From JAGOUA01 sp964645655 (GTDB taxonomy: Bacteria > Patescibacteriota > Patescibacteriia > 2-12-FULL-60-25), in NCBI GenBank assembly GCA_964645655.1, contig CAZXZS010000002.1, positions 62,001 through 126,000 of the forward strand: a stretch of 64,000 bases of DNA, written 5' to 3'. The notes below the pieces were generated by a model. The model did no database searches. It worked only from the letters and a program-made list of their open reading frames with translations, and was not told the DNA's origin. This document shows positions 25,825-34,323 of the stretch, piece by piece. Made by a program: the position numbers and the translations under genes. Within the stretch, counting starts at the first letter, position 1; the number at the start of each line of letters is the position of its first letter.

Positions 25825-26379
25825 ATGTCTTCCCATCTCGAGCAGCACCGCCCGGAATTCCAAAAGGCGATCGACCATTTCCAACGCGAATTGCAGTCTT
25901 TGCGTACCGGACGCGCGAACGTCCAGCTGGTCGAAAACATCCGCGTCGAGGCGTACGGCCAATCGATGGACATCAAGGGCGTCGCCTCGCTCACCACGCC
26001 GGACGCGAAGACGATCCAGATCGAGCCCTGGGACAAGAGCATCGTGAAGGATGTCGAGAAGGCCCTCATCGACGCCTCGCTCGGCATGCAGCCCAACGTC
26101 GCGGGCACCGTGATCCGCCTCGTCATGCCGCCCATGACCGAAGAAGGGCGCAAGAATCTCGTGAAGGTCCTCCGCCAAAAGGCTGAAGACGCCCGCATCG
26201 GCATCCGCAACGTCCGTGAGAAGGTAAAGTCGCTGATCACCGACGACGAAAAGGCGAAAACGATCTCTGAAGACGACCGCCGACGCTTCCTGGAACAACT
26301 TGATAAGGTGGTTGCCGAACAGAACGCCGCCGTCGAACGCATCGCGGATGAGAAGGAGGAAGAGATCCTGAAGGTGTAA
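25825..26379 (+). CDS. frr: Ribosome recycling factor
   Basis: 184 aa from ATG 25825. It splits the post-termination ribosome together with EF-G. The conserved SLRTGRANVQLVENI block, the YG...SMDIKGVASLTTPDAKTIQIEPWD domain II and RIGIRNVREKVK match the family, and the length matches the usual 185 aa. The in-frame ATG at 25804 would add seven residues and is possible; the shorter start places the RTGRA motif where it lies in other family members. Stop followed directly by a terminator. Confidence 0.95.
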   Translation: MSSHLEQHRPEFQKAIDHFQRELQSLRTGRANVQLVENIRVEAYGQSMDIKGVASLTTPDAKTIQIEPWDKSIVKDVEKALIDASLGMQPNVAGTVIRLVMPPMTEEGRKNLVKVLRQKAEDARIGIRNVREKVKSLITDDEKAKTISEDDRRRFLEQLDKVVAEQNAAVERIADEKEEEILKV

Positions 26380-26380
26380 G

Positions 26381-26404
26381 ACGGGGCTTCGGCCTCGTTT
26401 TTTT
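26381..26404 (+). terminator. Intrinsic terminator of frr
   Basis: ACGGGGC / GCCTCGT stem with TTCG loop and seven T. Confidence 0.85.
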
Positions 26405-26459
26405 GCCCTTCCTACGGCTCCCTTTCCATTTTTTTCCGCCTATGGAATAGTTGCGGCCT

Positions 26460-27827
26460 ATGGATCTCGCCAAAAAGATGGACCTCCTGGTCTCCCTCTG
26501 CAAGCGCCGCGGCTTCGTGTTCGCCGATTCCGACATTTATGGCGGGTTCGCCAACGCCTGGGATTACGGCCCGTACGGCATCGAGCTCAAGAACAACATC
26601 CGCGACGCCTGGTGGCAGCGCTTCGTGCGTGACCGTGACGATGTCGTCGGCGTCGACACCCCCGTCATCCAGCACCCCAAGGTCTGGGAGGCGTCCGGCC
26701 ACCTTACGACGTTCGCCGACCCGCTCGTCGAATGCAAAAAGTGCCACCACCGCTTCCGTGCCGACCACCTGATGGAAGATGCGCAGGAGAAGAAGGGGAG
26801 TCCCGTCGACATCAAGGAGATCGCCTGCCCCGACTGCGGCGGCACCTTCACCGACATCAAGCAGTTCAACCAGATGCTGAAGACCTTCATCGGCGTCACC
26901 GAAGACGCGTCCGCGGTCGCCTATTTGCGTCCCGAAACCGCCGGCGGCATGTTCACTGCCTGGAAGGACATCCGTGACTCGATGCGCAAGAAGCTCCCGT
27001 TCGGCATCGCCCAGGTCGGCAAGGCCTTCCGCAACGAGATCACCCCCGGCAACTTCATCTTCCGCACCCGCGAGTTCGAACAGATGGAGATCGAGTATTT
27101 CGTCCGCCCCGAAGACGCCCCACGCGCGTATGAGATGTGGCTCGAAGAATACAAGGCCTGGGTGACCGACGTCCTGAAGATCAAGCCGGAGCACGTCGTC
27201 TACCACGAGATCCCTGACGCCGACCGCGCCTTCTATTCCAAGCGTTCCATCGACCCCGAATACCAATTCCCATTCGGCCTCAAGGAGCTCGGCGGCCTCG
27301 CCAACCGCGGCGACCACGACTTGTCGCGCCACCAGGGGTTTTCTGGCGAGGATTTGCGTTGGTTCGACCAAGGCACCGGCGAACGCGTCCTCCCGCACGT
27401 CATCGAGCCCACGTGGGGCCTCACCCGTTCCGTCCTCGCCGTCCTCTGCGAGCATTTGGATATCGACGAGGCTGACACCTCGGTCGAAGGCGAAACCGAG
27501 CCCCGCATGGTCCTCCGCCTGCCCGCCAAGCTCGCGCCCGTGAAGGTCGCCGTCTTGCCGCTCCAAAAGAAGAACGGCCTGCCGGAAATCGCCCAAGCCC
27601 TCCTCAAGGACCTCCGCCGCCGCGGTTGGATGGTCGAATACGACGAGTCCGGCTCCATCGGCAAGCGCTACCGCCGCCAAGACGAGATCGGTACCCCCTG
27701 GTGCGTCACCGTCGACTTCGACACCGCCGAAAAGAACGAGGTCACCATCCGCGACCGCGACTCCATGGAACAGGTCCGCGTCCCGCTTGTGGATGTTCCC
27801 GCCTGGGTCGCCGAACGCCTCTTGTAG
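26460..27827 (+). CDS. glyS: Glycine--tRNA ligase, homodimeric class II type
   Basis: 455 aa. Charges tRNA-Gly. Class II core with motif 1 region around WDYGPYGIELKNN, a zinc-ribbon insertion (CKKCHHRF...CPDCGG), AYLRPETAGGMF, FRNEITPGNFIFRTREFEQMEIE (motif 2), and LPHVIEPTWGLTRSVLAVL (motif 3 region), followed by a C-terminal anticodon-binding domain. This is the alpha2 type and not the alpha2beta2 type. The start at 26460 (preceded by T) gives the usual N-terminus. M16 peptidase follows after 9 nt, so the two are co-transcribed. Confidence 0.96.
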   Translation: MDLAKKMDLLVSLCKRRGFVFADSDIYGGFANAWDYGPYGIELKNNIRDAWWQRFVRDRDDVVGVDTPVIQHPKVWEASGHLTTFADPLVECKKCHHRFRADHLMEDAQEKKGSPVDIKEIACPDCGGTFTDIKQFNQMLKTFIGVTEDASAVAYLRPETAGGMFTAWKDIRDSMRKKLPFGIAQVGKAFRNEITPGNFIFRTREFEQMEIEYFVRPEDAPRAYEMWLEEYKAWVTDVLKIKPEHVVYHEIPDADRAFYSKRSIDPEYQFPFGLKELGGLANRGDHDLSRHQGFSGEDLRWFDQGTGERVLPHVIEPTWGLTRSVLAVLCEHLDIDEADTSVEGETEPRMVLRLPAKLAPVKVAVLPLQKKNGLPEIAQALLKDLRRRGWMVEYDESGSIGKRYRRQDEIGTPWCVTVDFDTAEKNEVTIRDRDSMEQVRVPLVDVPAWVAERLL

Positions 27828-27836
27828 GTCCCGGAT

Positions 27837-29123
27837 ATGCCAAAAAAAGCCCTTTCTCCCACCCTCCGCACCCTCAAGAACGGGATGCGCGTCGCCTGGA
27901 TCGAGCAGCCCACCAGCACCGCCTGCGCCATCGAGGTGTTCGTCAACGTCGGTTCGCGCCATGAGGACCCCGCCGTCAGCGGCGTCTCCCACTTTTTGGA
28001 GCACCTCATGTTCAAGGGGACGCGCCGCCGTCCCACCGCCCAGGCCATCAGCCGCGACCTCGACCGCTTCGGCGCCGACTACAACGCCTCCACCGGCAAG
28101 GACCGCACGTCCTACTACGTGAAGATCGAAGCCGAACGTCTCCCGCACGCCATCGACGTCCTCCACGACATGCTCGCGCATTCCACCTTCAAGGCCGACG
28201 AGATCGACCGCGAGCGCGGCGTCATCATCGAGGAGATCAACATGTACGAGGACAACCCGCAGAGCCAGATGGTGGACCTATTGGATGAGATGGCCTTCGG
28301 CGAACACCCGCTCGGCTGGAACATCGCCGGCACCCGCGACATCATCCGCAAGGTGACCCGTGACGAGATCATCGCCTATTACCAGCGCCACTATCGCCCG
28401 GACCGCATGGTGATCGCCGTCGCCGGCCGTCTTCCGAAGGGGACCTGGAAGCAGCTGCAAGAGACCTTCGGGACCTGGCCGAAGCACGCCTCTGCCGCGC
28501 CCGGACCCGTCCGCCCGTTTGCTGCGAACGACCTCAAGGGCCTGCGCCTCTCCGTCCACAAGAAAAACATCGAGCAGGCCCAGCTTGGCCTGTCTTTCCT
28601 GACGTTCCCGATCCTCGACCCGCGCCAGGACGCCGCCCGCCTGCTGGCGGTCATCCTCGGCGGCACCATGTCGTCACGCCTCTTCACCGAAGTCCGTGAA
28701 CGCCGTGGCCTCTGCTACAACATCGGCGCCAGCCGCACCTCCTACGACGACATCGGCGCGTTCCGCATCACCGCCGGGCTCGAGAAGGGTCGCCTGCAGG
28801 AGGCGGTCGACGTCATCTGGGCCGAGCTCGACAAGATGAAGACGAAACCCGTCTCCCTCCAGGAGCTCAACCGCGCCAAGGATTTCGTCCACGGCAAGTT
28901 CTTCCTGGATTTCGAAGACCCCCTCACCCGCGCCGACTGGTATGGCGACCAGCTCTGCTATCGCGACAAATGGCGTACTCCCGAGGAACGCATGAAGGGC
29001 CTGGCCGCCGTCACCCCCAAGCAGCTCCAACAGGTCGCCAAAGACATCTTCACCCGCGAGACATACGCCGCCTCGGTCGTCGGCCCATTCGATGGGGAAA
29101 AACCATTGAAATCATGGTTCTAA
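27837..29123 (+). CDS. M16 family zinc metallopeptidase (insulinase-like, processing-peptidase type)
   Basis: 428 aa. Inverted zinc motif HxxEH at H52, E55, H56 (SHFLEHLMFKG), with the distal metal-binding glutamate in the EEINMYEDNPQ region. The second, inactive M16 domain contains the RRGLCYNIGAS motif. Length equals a single-subunit bacterial M16B enzyme. No signal peptide, so it is probably cytosolic and degrades peptides. Nine nucleotides after glyS and followed by a terminator. Confidence 0.95.
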   Translation: MPKKALSPTLRTLKNGMRVAWIEQPTSTACAIEVFVNVGSRHEDPAVSGVSHFLEHLMFKGTRRRPTAQAISRDLDRFGADYNASTGKDRTSYYVKIEAERLPHAIDVLHDMLAHSTFKADEIDRERGVIIEEINMYEDNPQSQMVDLLDEMAFGEHPLGWNIAGTRDIIRKVTRDEIIAYYQRHYRPDRMVIAVAGRLPKGTWKQLQETFGTWPKHASAAPGPVRPFAANDLKGLRLSVHKKNIEQAQLGLSFLTFPILDPRQDAARLLAVILGGTMSSRLFTEVRERRGLCYNIGASRTSYDDIGAFRITAGLEKGRLQEAVDVIWAELDKMKTKPVSLQELNRAKDFVHGKFFLDFEDPLTRADWYGDQLCYRDKWRTPEERMKGLAAVTPKQLQQVAKDIFTRETYAASVVGPFDGEKPLKSWF

Positions 29124-29144
29124 AGACCGATCACAAGAGGAAAG

Positions 29145-29168
29145 CGAAGCCACGAAGGCTTCGTTTTT
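29145..29168 (+). terminator. Intrinsic terminator of the glyS-M16 operon
   Basis: CGAAGCC / GGCTTCG stem (29145-29151 with 29157-29163) followed by five T. Confidence 0.85.
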
Positions 29169-29239
29169 CATCCCAAAGGAGCCGCGCTCTCGTCCGAGTC
29201 TTTTTTTGTATATCTTCTCTTTCCCCCTTTTTCCTGTAG

Positions 29240-29345
29240 GTCCTCGGGGCGGCAGGGCCTTTTGCCGGACCTGCTGTGTGAGCCATCCATCCCCGGAACA
29301 AGCAGCGAGTTCAGGTCCGGCAAAAGGCCCTGCCGCCCCGAGGAC
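29240..29345. repeat. 34-bp perfect inverted repeat forming a 106-nt hairpin
   Basis: 29240-29273 and 29312-29345 are exact reverse complements, GC-rich, around a 38-nt loop. The gap between the M16 gene and tpiA (29124-29508, 385 bp) holds no gene. Besides this element it contains a second small hairpin (GTGGGGC/GCCCCAC, about 29371-29390) and A/T-rich purine tracts before the tpiA promoter. It could be a small mobile element (MITE-like) or a structured RNA; neither strand encodes a protein. Confidence 0.8.
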
Positions 29346-29463
29346 TGGCCCACCTGAGCGGAAAAGGCAGGCCGTGGGGCGCCAGCCCCACAATCCCCAG
29401 GCCGGGCAGGCCACCTCACTTTTAGGGGATTAAAAGGACTTTTCCTCCTTTTTAGAGGACCTA

Positions 29464-29492
29464 TTGCCAAAACCCTAGAAATAAGGTAGGAA
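29464..29492 (+). promoter_or_regulatory. Promoter of tpiA
   Basis: TTGCCA (29464-29469), 17 bp, TAGGAA (29487-29492), ending 16 nt before the start codon. The purine tract GGAAAAGGGGG overlapping its end could serve as a weak ribosome-binding site. Confidence 0.5.
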
Positions 29493-29508
29493 AAGGGGGA
29501 CTTTTTCT

Positions 29509-30276
29509 ATGTCCAAGCTTATCGTCGCCAACTGGAAAATGATGTACGGCCCCATCAAGGCCGGTTCCTGGATCCGCGCGTTCCGCCGTGAACGGTTGCC
29601 GAAGGATTTGGAGATCGCCGTCGCGGTCCCGCACGTGTCGCTACCGGCCGCGAAGGCTTCGCTTGGCCGTGCCTCCGTGCCCGTTTTGGCGGCCCAGAAC
29701 GTCTCGTGGTTGGAAGAGGGCGCCTTCACGGGCGAGATCGCGCCATCGATGCTCGTCGAGCTTGGCGCCTCCCTGTGCCTTGTCGGCCACAGCGAACGGC
29801 GTCTCCTCCTGAATGAGACCGACGAGATGGTCGCCAAGAAGGCCGTCGCCCTGCAGAAGGCCGGCATCCGCCCCGTGATCTGCGTCGGTGAGACCGATGC
29901 CCAAAAGAAGAAGGGGAAGGCTGAAGTGAGCAAGGCCCTTCGTCAGCAGGTCCAGGCCGTCCTCGGCGGGCTCGATTGGGATGATGCCAAGACCCAACCC
30001 GTCTTCGCCTATGAGCCCGTCTGGGCCATCGGTTCCGGCAAGGCGTGCGCCCCGCAAGAGGCGCGGGACCAGCATGAGTGCATCCGCGAGATCCTCCGCA
30101 AGAAGCTCGGTGATGCCGTGGCCGAACGCGTGCAAATCCTGTATGGTGGGTCTGTTGATCCCCGCAACGTCGCCGACTACCTGTCGACGACGCATATCGA
30201 CGGGGTGCTGGTCGGGGGCGCGTCGTTGGATCCGCGGGTGTTCGGCATGCTCTGCCGCGCCGCTTCCACGGCCTAA
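29509..30276 (+). CDS. tpiA: Triosephosphate isomerase
   Basis: 255 aa. Interconverts dihydroxyacetone phosphate and glyceraldehyde 3-phosphate in glycolysis. Catalytic Lys10 in NWKM, His94 in VGHSERR, Glu169 in the YEPVWAIGSGK signature, phosphate-binding YGGSV and GVLVGGAS near the end. Normal family length. Followed after 18 nt by the TPR membrane protein, probably in the same transcript. Confidence 0.97.
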   Translation: MSKLIVANWKMMYGPIKAGSWIRAFRRERLPKDLEIAVAVPHVSLPAAKASLGRASVPVLAAQNVSWLEEGAFTGEIAPSMLVELGASLCLVGHSERRLLLNETDEMVAKKAVALQKAGIRPVICVGETDAQKKKGKAEVSKALRQQVQAVLGGLDWDDAKTQPVFAYEPVWAIGSGKACAPQEARDQHECIREILRKKLGDAVAERVQILYGGSVDPRNVADYLSTTHIDGVLVGGASLDPRVFGMLCRAASTA

Positions 30277-30294
30277 GCCCGACCGCCCGCCCGC

Positions 30295-31299
30295 ATGCTC
30301 ATTCCCTTGATCTTTTTGGCGCTTGCCCTGGGCTGTCTCGCCTGGGCGGGGTTCTTGCTGGCCCGCCGTTGGACGGACCTCCGCCTGCTCGACCCGCTCA
30401 CCATCAAGGAAGAGCAATACCGCGCCAAGCGTGAGACGATGATCCGCAAGCGGTTCGAGCGCATGCGCGCCGAGCGTTCGCAGCCGTTCCGTCGCCTCGG
30501 CCGTGCCTTCACCCGGCAGGTCGGCGCGTTGTATGACGGCGCCACCCATCGCCTGCGCGCCATCGAGAGCAGCTATGGCTCGGTGAAGAGCCCGTTCTCC
30601 TCGCTGACGCCGACCACGCGCGAGCGCATCAAGCTCCTCCTCACCGAAGCCCGTTCGCTCATGCGCGACGTCAAGTGGGCCGAGGCGGAGAAGCGGTTCC
30701 TCGATGTCCTCGCCCTGGATCCGCACCATGTGGAGGCGTATAAGGGTCTCGGCCAGATTTATTTGAAGCAAAAGCTCTATCCGCAGGCGCAAGAGACGTT
30801 CTCGTTCATCCTCAAGATGAAGCGGGCCGACGACGCGACCTACGCCGCCCTCGCCGAGATCGAAGAGGCGGCCGGCCACTGGCACGAGGCGGAGCTCTAC
30901 CGTCTCCATGCCGTCGAGTCGGGCGGCAAGCAGGCCTATCGCCACGCCGAACTCGCGCAGCATTACATCGAAGCCGGTGACCTGCTCAAGGCTTGGCCTC
31001 CCGCCAAGCGCGCCGTCGAGCTCGAACCGAACAGCGCCAAATACGTCGAGCAGGCCCTCGAGATCGCCGTCGGGATGGGGGATCCGCAAGAGGCCCGCAT
31101 CTGGTACCAGAAATTCCGTCTCCTCTCGGATGACCGTTCACGCTTCCAGTACTGGCGCGAGAAGGTCGAGGCGCTGGAAAGCGCGACCCTTTCGCAAACG
31201 ACCGCGACAGGGGCGGAGCCTGTCGCTTCTCCCATCGCGTCCCCCGCAAAAAAGCGCCGGACGAAAAAAGCCCCTCTGGTGACCCCTCCGCAGGCATAG
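30295..31299 (+). CDS. Membrane-anchored TPR-repeat protein
   Basis: 334 aa. An N-terminal membrane helix (LIPLIFLALALGCLAWAGFLLA) and a basic linker are followed by about four tetratricopeptide repeats between residues 115 and 290 (AEAEKRFLDVLALDPHHVEAY, LYPQAQETFSFILKMK, HWHEAELYRLHAVE, AWPPAKRAVELEPNSAKY). Basic Ala/Pro-rich C-terminus. Likely a protein-protein scaffold on the inner face of the membrane. Downstream of tpiA and closed by a strong terminator. Confidence 0.85.
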   Translation: MLIPLIFLALALGCLAWAGFLLARRWTDLRLLDPLTIKEEQYRAKRETMIRKRFERMRAERSQPFRRLGRAFTRQVGALYDGATHRLRAIESSYGSVKSPFSSLTPTTRERIKLLLTEARSLMRDVKWAEAEKRFLDVLALDPHHVEAYKGLGQIYLKQKLYPQAQETFSFILKMKRADDATYAALAEIEEAAGHWHEAELYRLHAVESGGKQAYRHAELAQHYIEAGDLLKAWPPAKRAVELEPNSAKYVEQALEIAVGMGDPQEARIWYQKFRLLSDDRSRFQYWREKVEALESATLSQTTATGAEPVASPIASPAKKRRTKKAPLVTPPQA

Positions 31300-31300
31300 C

Positions 31301-31329
31301 AAAAAAAGACCGTACAATCGGTCTTTTTT
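31301..31329 (+). terminator. Intrinsic terminator of the tpiA operon
   Basis: AAAAAAAGACCG / CGGTCTTTTTT hairpin with TACAAT loop. Confidence 0.9.
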
Positions 31330-31413
31330 GTTCGCTCACGGGGCGCCCGCCGCCTGAAACGGTGTGGATGCCCGTATCCTTGGAGGGTCTCACGGCCGCG
31401 AATGCGGTGTGCC

Positions 31414-31442
31414 TTGACGGCCTTTCCTGGCCGTGGTAAACA
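31414..31442 (+). promoter_or_regulatory. Promoter of the pseudokinase-vWA operon
   Basis: TTGACG (31414-31419), 17-bp spacer, TAAACA (31437-31442). The predicted leader is about 70 nt. Same architecture as the promoters of the five membrane paralogs downstream. Confidence 0.7.
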
Positions 31443-31459
31443 TGGGGAAGCCCGCATAT

Positions 31460-31474
31460 GTGTATTAAATACAC
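31460..31474. promoter_or_regulatory. 15-bp palindrome in the leader, possible operator
   Basis: GTGTATT-A-AATACAC, perfectly symmetric and AT-rich in a GC-rich setting, about 10-25 nt after the predicted transcription start. Confidence 0.4.
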
Positions 31475-31521
31475 GAAGCAGGCGCCCTTTTCCTCCGAAC
31501 CAAGCAACAAAGGAGCTACGC

Positions 31522-33168
31522 ATGAGCTTGCTCGATGCTCGTCCTGTCGCGATCCCGCCGCACCTGCGGCGAGGGATCAACAAGCGTCTCGAGGAGTCCG
31601 TCCATCCCCCCTTCAGGCCTCGTCCGGGAGGGGAAGACGCGGCCTTCCAACGCCTCGCCGGCCGTGATCCGACCTTCGGTGGCCTCAAGGGGCTTACCGA
31701 GGCGGATGTGCACGAGGCCTGCTCGGCCCTTCACCTCGACCTGGTCGCTCGCGAACGGACGGACCTGCTTCGCGTGCTGCAGGCCATCGATCCGTTCACG
31801 CCCGTCTGTTCCGCCTGTGGCGAGCTCATGGTCCGCGTGGCGGGCGGCCGCGTGACGAGCCTGTCGCTGGGGCACCTCTGTCCCGCCTGCAGGAACGGCC
31901 AGGCGACGCTCATCCCGTTTCGCCTGCGCAAGCTGGCCTGGCCCACGGGCCGGCTGGTCGAGCCGCAGGCGCTCGTCGATGCGCTCACCCTGCCGGGCTA
32001 TGAGCTGCCCCTCACCGATGAGGGGATCCGCGAGTGGTCGGACCGCATCGACCGCGCCCTCGATCGCCGGCTGCAGGAGGAAGGGCTTTCACTCGCCCTC
32101 TTCCTCGCCTACCTCAAGGACGTCCCGCGTCGCTTCACGCGCCCGCAGGAGGCGCCGACGCTCCTCGCCGACCCCCGTCGGTACGGCCTCGAAGGGGAAG
32201 CGCTCGACACCGCCATCCTCGAAGCCCTCACCTACGGCAACGAGCGCGAGCCGCAGAACGTCCCGCGCCTCACGCGGCGGGCCTTCCTCCTGCGTCGCCG
32301 GCAGCCTGATGCGCCTACATGGACTATCGACGGCCGGTCCTACCTGGTCGATGGCCAGATCGGCCGCGGCGACCGCTCGGACGTCTACCGCCTCACGGCC
32401 TGCGTCGAGCCGGCGGAGGTCCTGGTGGCCAAGGTCCTGCGCGTCCCGGAGGAGGCTCCCGCCTTCGCCCGGGCCCGGGCGTTCCTCAGCCGGACGGCGA
32501 CGTTCGAGAGCGCCGCGACCCATACGTACGCCCGTCGCATCCACCAGGCGCGCGAGGTCGATACCTGCGTCGACGAGCGTGGCGTCCGCCATCCGGCGAT
32601 GGTCTTCAGCGACAAGCCGGGCTACGAGTACGATGGCCGCGCCATCCGCGAGGCCTATCCGAACGGCGTGCCGACGCATGCCTTCGGCTGGATGGCCAAG
32701 CGGCTCTTCGAACTGCTGTCCTGGCTGCATCAGGAGGGGTGGGCGCATGGGGCGATCGTCCCGGAGCACCTGCTCGTCCTGCCGCAGGACCATATGGTGA
32801 CGCTGCTCGACTGGTCCTCCGTGGGCCAGCTCGGGGCAGTCGTGCAGGGGCTCGTGCCCGCCGTCGAGGCCTTCGCGCCCGAACGGGGGCCGGGCCTGCG
32901 CCACACCCGCGCCCGCGACGTCGCCATGGCCTGCCGGTCCCTGCTCTTCCTGCTCGGGGCCGATCTGGCCACGGGCGAGCTGCCGCCGGGCGCGCGTGAT
33001 GGGGCGACGGAATTCGTCCTCGCCCACGCGGGCTACGGTCCTGGCCCGCTCGCGCCGATCACCGACACCAAGCGGCAGGTGCACGACCCGTATGAGACGG
33101 CCCTCCGCGCCGCGCACGGGCCGTCACGCTACATCCCGTTCTTCCTTCCGGAGCGGCGTCCGCGCTGA
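31522..33168 (+). CDS. Zinc-ribbon protein with a degenerate protein-kinase (pseudokinase) domain
   Basis: 548 aa from ATG 31522 with AAAGGAG at 31509-31515. An N-terminal helical region is followed by a CXXC-X20-CXXC zinc ribbon (C96, C99, C120, C123). From about residue 270 there is a kinase-like domain: a glycine-rich loop around 280-289 (IGRGDRSDVYRL) and a lysine at the VAIK position (K304, LVAKVL). The catalytic loop reads HGAIVPEH (409-416) where active kinases have HRDLKPEN, so the catalytic Asp and Asn are missing. LLDW (D430) replaces DFG. Likely inactive or atypical, a regulator or sensor. It forms a two-gene operon with the vWA-like gene (58 nt gap). Confidence 0.75.
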   Translation: MSLLDARPVAIPPHLRRGINKRLEESVHPPFRPRPGGEDAAFQRLAGRDPTFGGLKGLTEADVHEACSALHLDLVARERTDLLRVLQAIDPFTPVCSACGELMVRVAGGRVTSLSLGHLCPACRNGQATLIPFRLRKLAWPTGRLVEPQALVDALTLPGYELPLTDEGIREWSDRIDRALDRRLQEEGLSLALFLAYLKDVPRRFTRPQEAPTLLADPRRYGLEGEALDTAILEALTYGNEREPQNVPRLTRRAFLLRRRQPDAPTWTIDGRSYLVDGQIGRGDRSDVYRLTACVEPAEVLVAKVLRVPEEAPAFARARAFLSRTATFESAATHTYARRIHQAREVDTCVDERGVRHPAMVFSDKPGYEYDGRAIREAYPNGVPTHAFGWMAKRLFELLSWLHQEGWAHGAIVPEHLLVLPQDHMVTLLDWSSVGQLGAVVQGLVPAVEAFAPERGPGLRHTRARDVAMACRSLLFLLGADLATGELPPGARDGATEFVLAHAGYGPGPLAPITDTKRQVHDPYETALRAAHGPSRYIPFFLPERRPR

Positions 33169-33226
33169 TCCGTTCGCCTCGGCCTCGCTTCCTTCCAAAC
33201 GACCCAACGACCAAGGAGAGACCATC

Positions 33227-34243
33227 ATGGGATACGGCGGATACGACCACTCGGCGCACCAGCAGATCACTCGCCGGCAGGCGGACCTCCCCCGGGAGCA
33301 GCTCTTCACCGAGACGCGCGTGCGCACCGACATGTGCGTGCGCAACATGAAGCCGCGCGAGTCCCGTGACAGCGCGGACCACCCGGAGTCGCTCGCCATC
33401 GCCTTCCTGCTCGACGGCACCGGCTCGATGGACCGCATCCCGGAGCAGATGGCTCGGGATACCCTGCCCCAGTTCATGGCGACCGTCCTCGGTCTCGGCG
33501 TGCGCGATCCCCAGATCCTGTTCGGGATGGTCGGGGATACCTTCACCGACCTCACGCCTGGCCGGGAACCGATCCAGATCGGTGAGTTCGAGTCGACGGC
33601 GGAGCTCATCAACACCTGGCTCCGTCGCTACGCGCGCGACGCGTTCCATGGTGGGGGCAACGGCGGGGAGTCCTACCACCTCGGCTTCACGTTCCTCGCC
33701 AAGCGCACCGTGATCGACTGCCTCGAGAAGCGCGGCAAGCGCGGCTACGCCATCTTCACGGGCGATGACCACGCCTTCCCGTCCTCGGGCCACACCGAGA
33801 TCGGTGACGTGTTCGGGGACATCCACGAGGGCGCGCGCCCCGTGCGCGAGCTCCTCGCCGAGGCCCAGGAGAAGTACCACGTCTTCTTCATCATCCCGGA
33901 CCCGCAGCGCGCCCTGAGCCGGGGCAGCCGCGGCACGGTCGAGGAGACCTGGCGGACCCTGCTCGGTGACCGGGTGGTGGTCTCGCCGCGGCCGGAGGAC
34001 GTCTGCGCCATCAGCGGGGCGCTCATCGCCCTCACCGAGGGCACGGTCACGACGCTCGACGACCTCTTCGCCCGTCTCCACGGCCTCGGCATCGACGAGG
34101 GGCGGGTCGGCGGCATCATGAAGGCCGTCACGCCCTACGCCAACGCCATCGGCCGCGGCGCGCGTCCGCCGGCCGCGGAGCCCGACGCCGGGTCGCGCTC
34201 CACCCCGCGCGACCGCCGCCAGGCCCGCGACGCCGCGCGCTGA
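33227..34243 (+). CDS. von Willebrand factor A-like protein
   Basis: 338 aa from ATG 33227, with AAGGAG 7-14 nt upstream. The central domain starts SLAIAFLLDGTGSMDRIPEQM: D63-x-T-x-S67 resembles the DxSxS metal-ion site of vWA domains, and TGDDHAF near residue 180 could supply the distal Asp. A glycine-rich insertion (HGGGNGGES) and a disordered Arg/Pro-rich tail follow. No signal peptide, hence cytosolic. vWA proteins paired with kinase-like proteins occur in signalling and stress-response gene sets; here that is only an analogy. Second gene of the pseudokinase operon. Confidence 0.75.
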   Translation: MGYGGYDHSAHQQITRRQADLPREQLFTETRVRTDMCVRNMKPRESRDSADHPESLAIAFLLDGTGSMDRIPEQMARDTLPQFMATVLGLGVRDPQILFGMVGDTFTDLTPGREPIQIGEFESTAELINTWLRRYARDAFHGGGNGGESYHLGFTFLAKRTVIDCLEKRGKRGYAIFTGDDHAFPSSGHTEIGDVFGDIHEGARPVRELLAEAQEKYHVFFIIPDPQRALSRGSRGTVEETWRTLLGDRVVVSPRPEDVCAISGALIALTEGTVTTLDDLFARLHGLGIDEGRVGGIMKAVTPYANAIGRGARPPAAEPDAGSRSTPRDRRQARDAAR

Positions 34244-34323
34244 CCCCTGCGGGGATCCTCTCGGATCCTCGTTTTTCTTTTTGCCGCATTGTTTGATGCG
34301 CGCGATCCGTGTTTACTGGATGC

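Noticed and set aside
26412..28181. A 589-codon minus-strand open frame opposite glyS and the M16 gene
   Set aside because: Antisense to two well-supported genes, and composition is Asp/Glu/Gly/Val-rich shadow sequence without motifs.
29240..29345. SRP (4.5S) RNA in the large hairpin
   Set aside because: The loop contains CCGGAA followed by AGCAGC, reminiscent of SRP helix 8, and the length is right. But the conserved 5' strand (CAGG before the GGAA loop) is missing and the bases next to GGAA do not pair.
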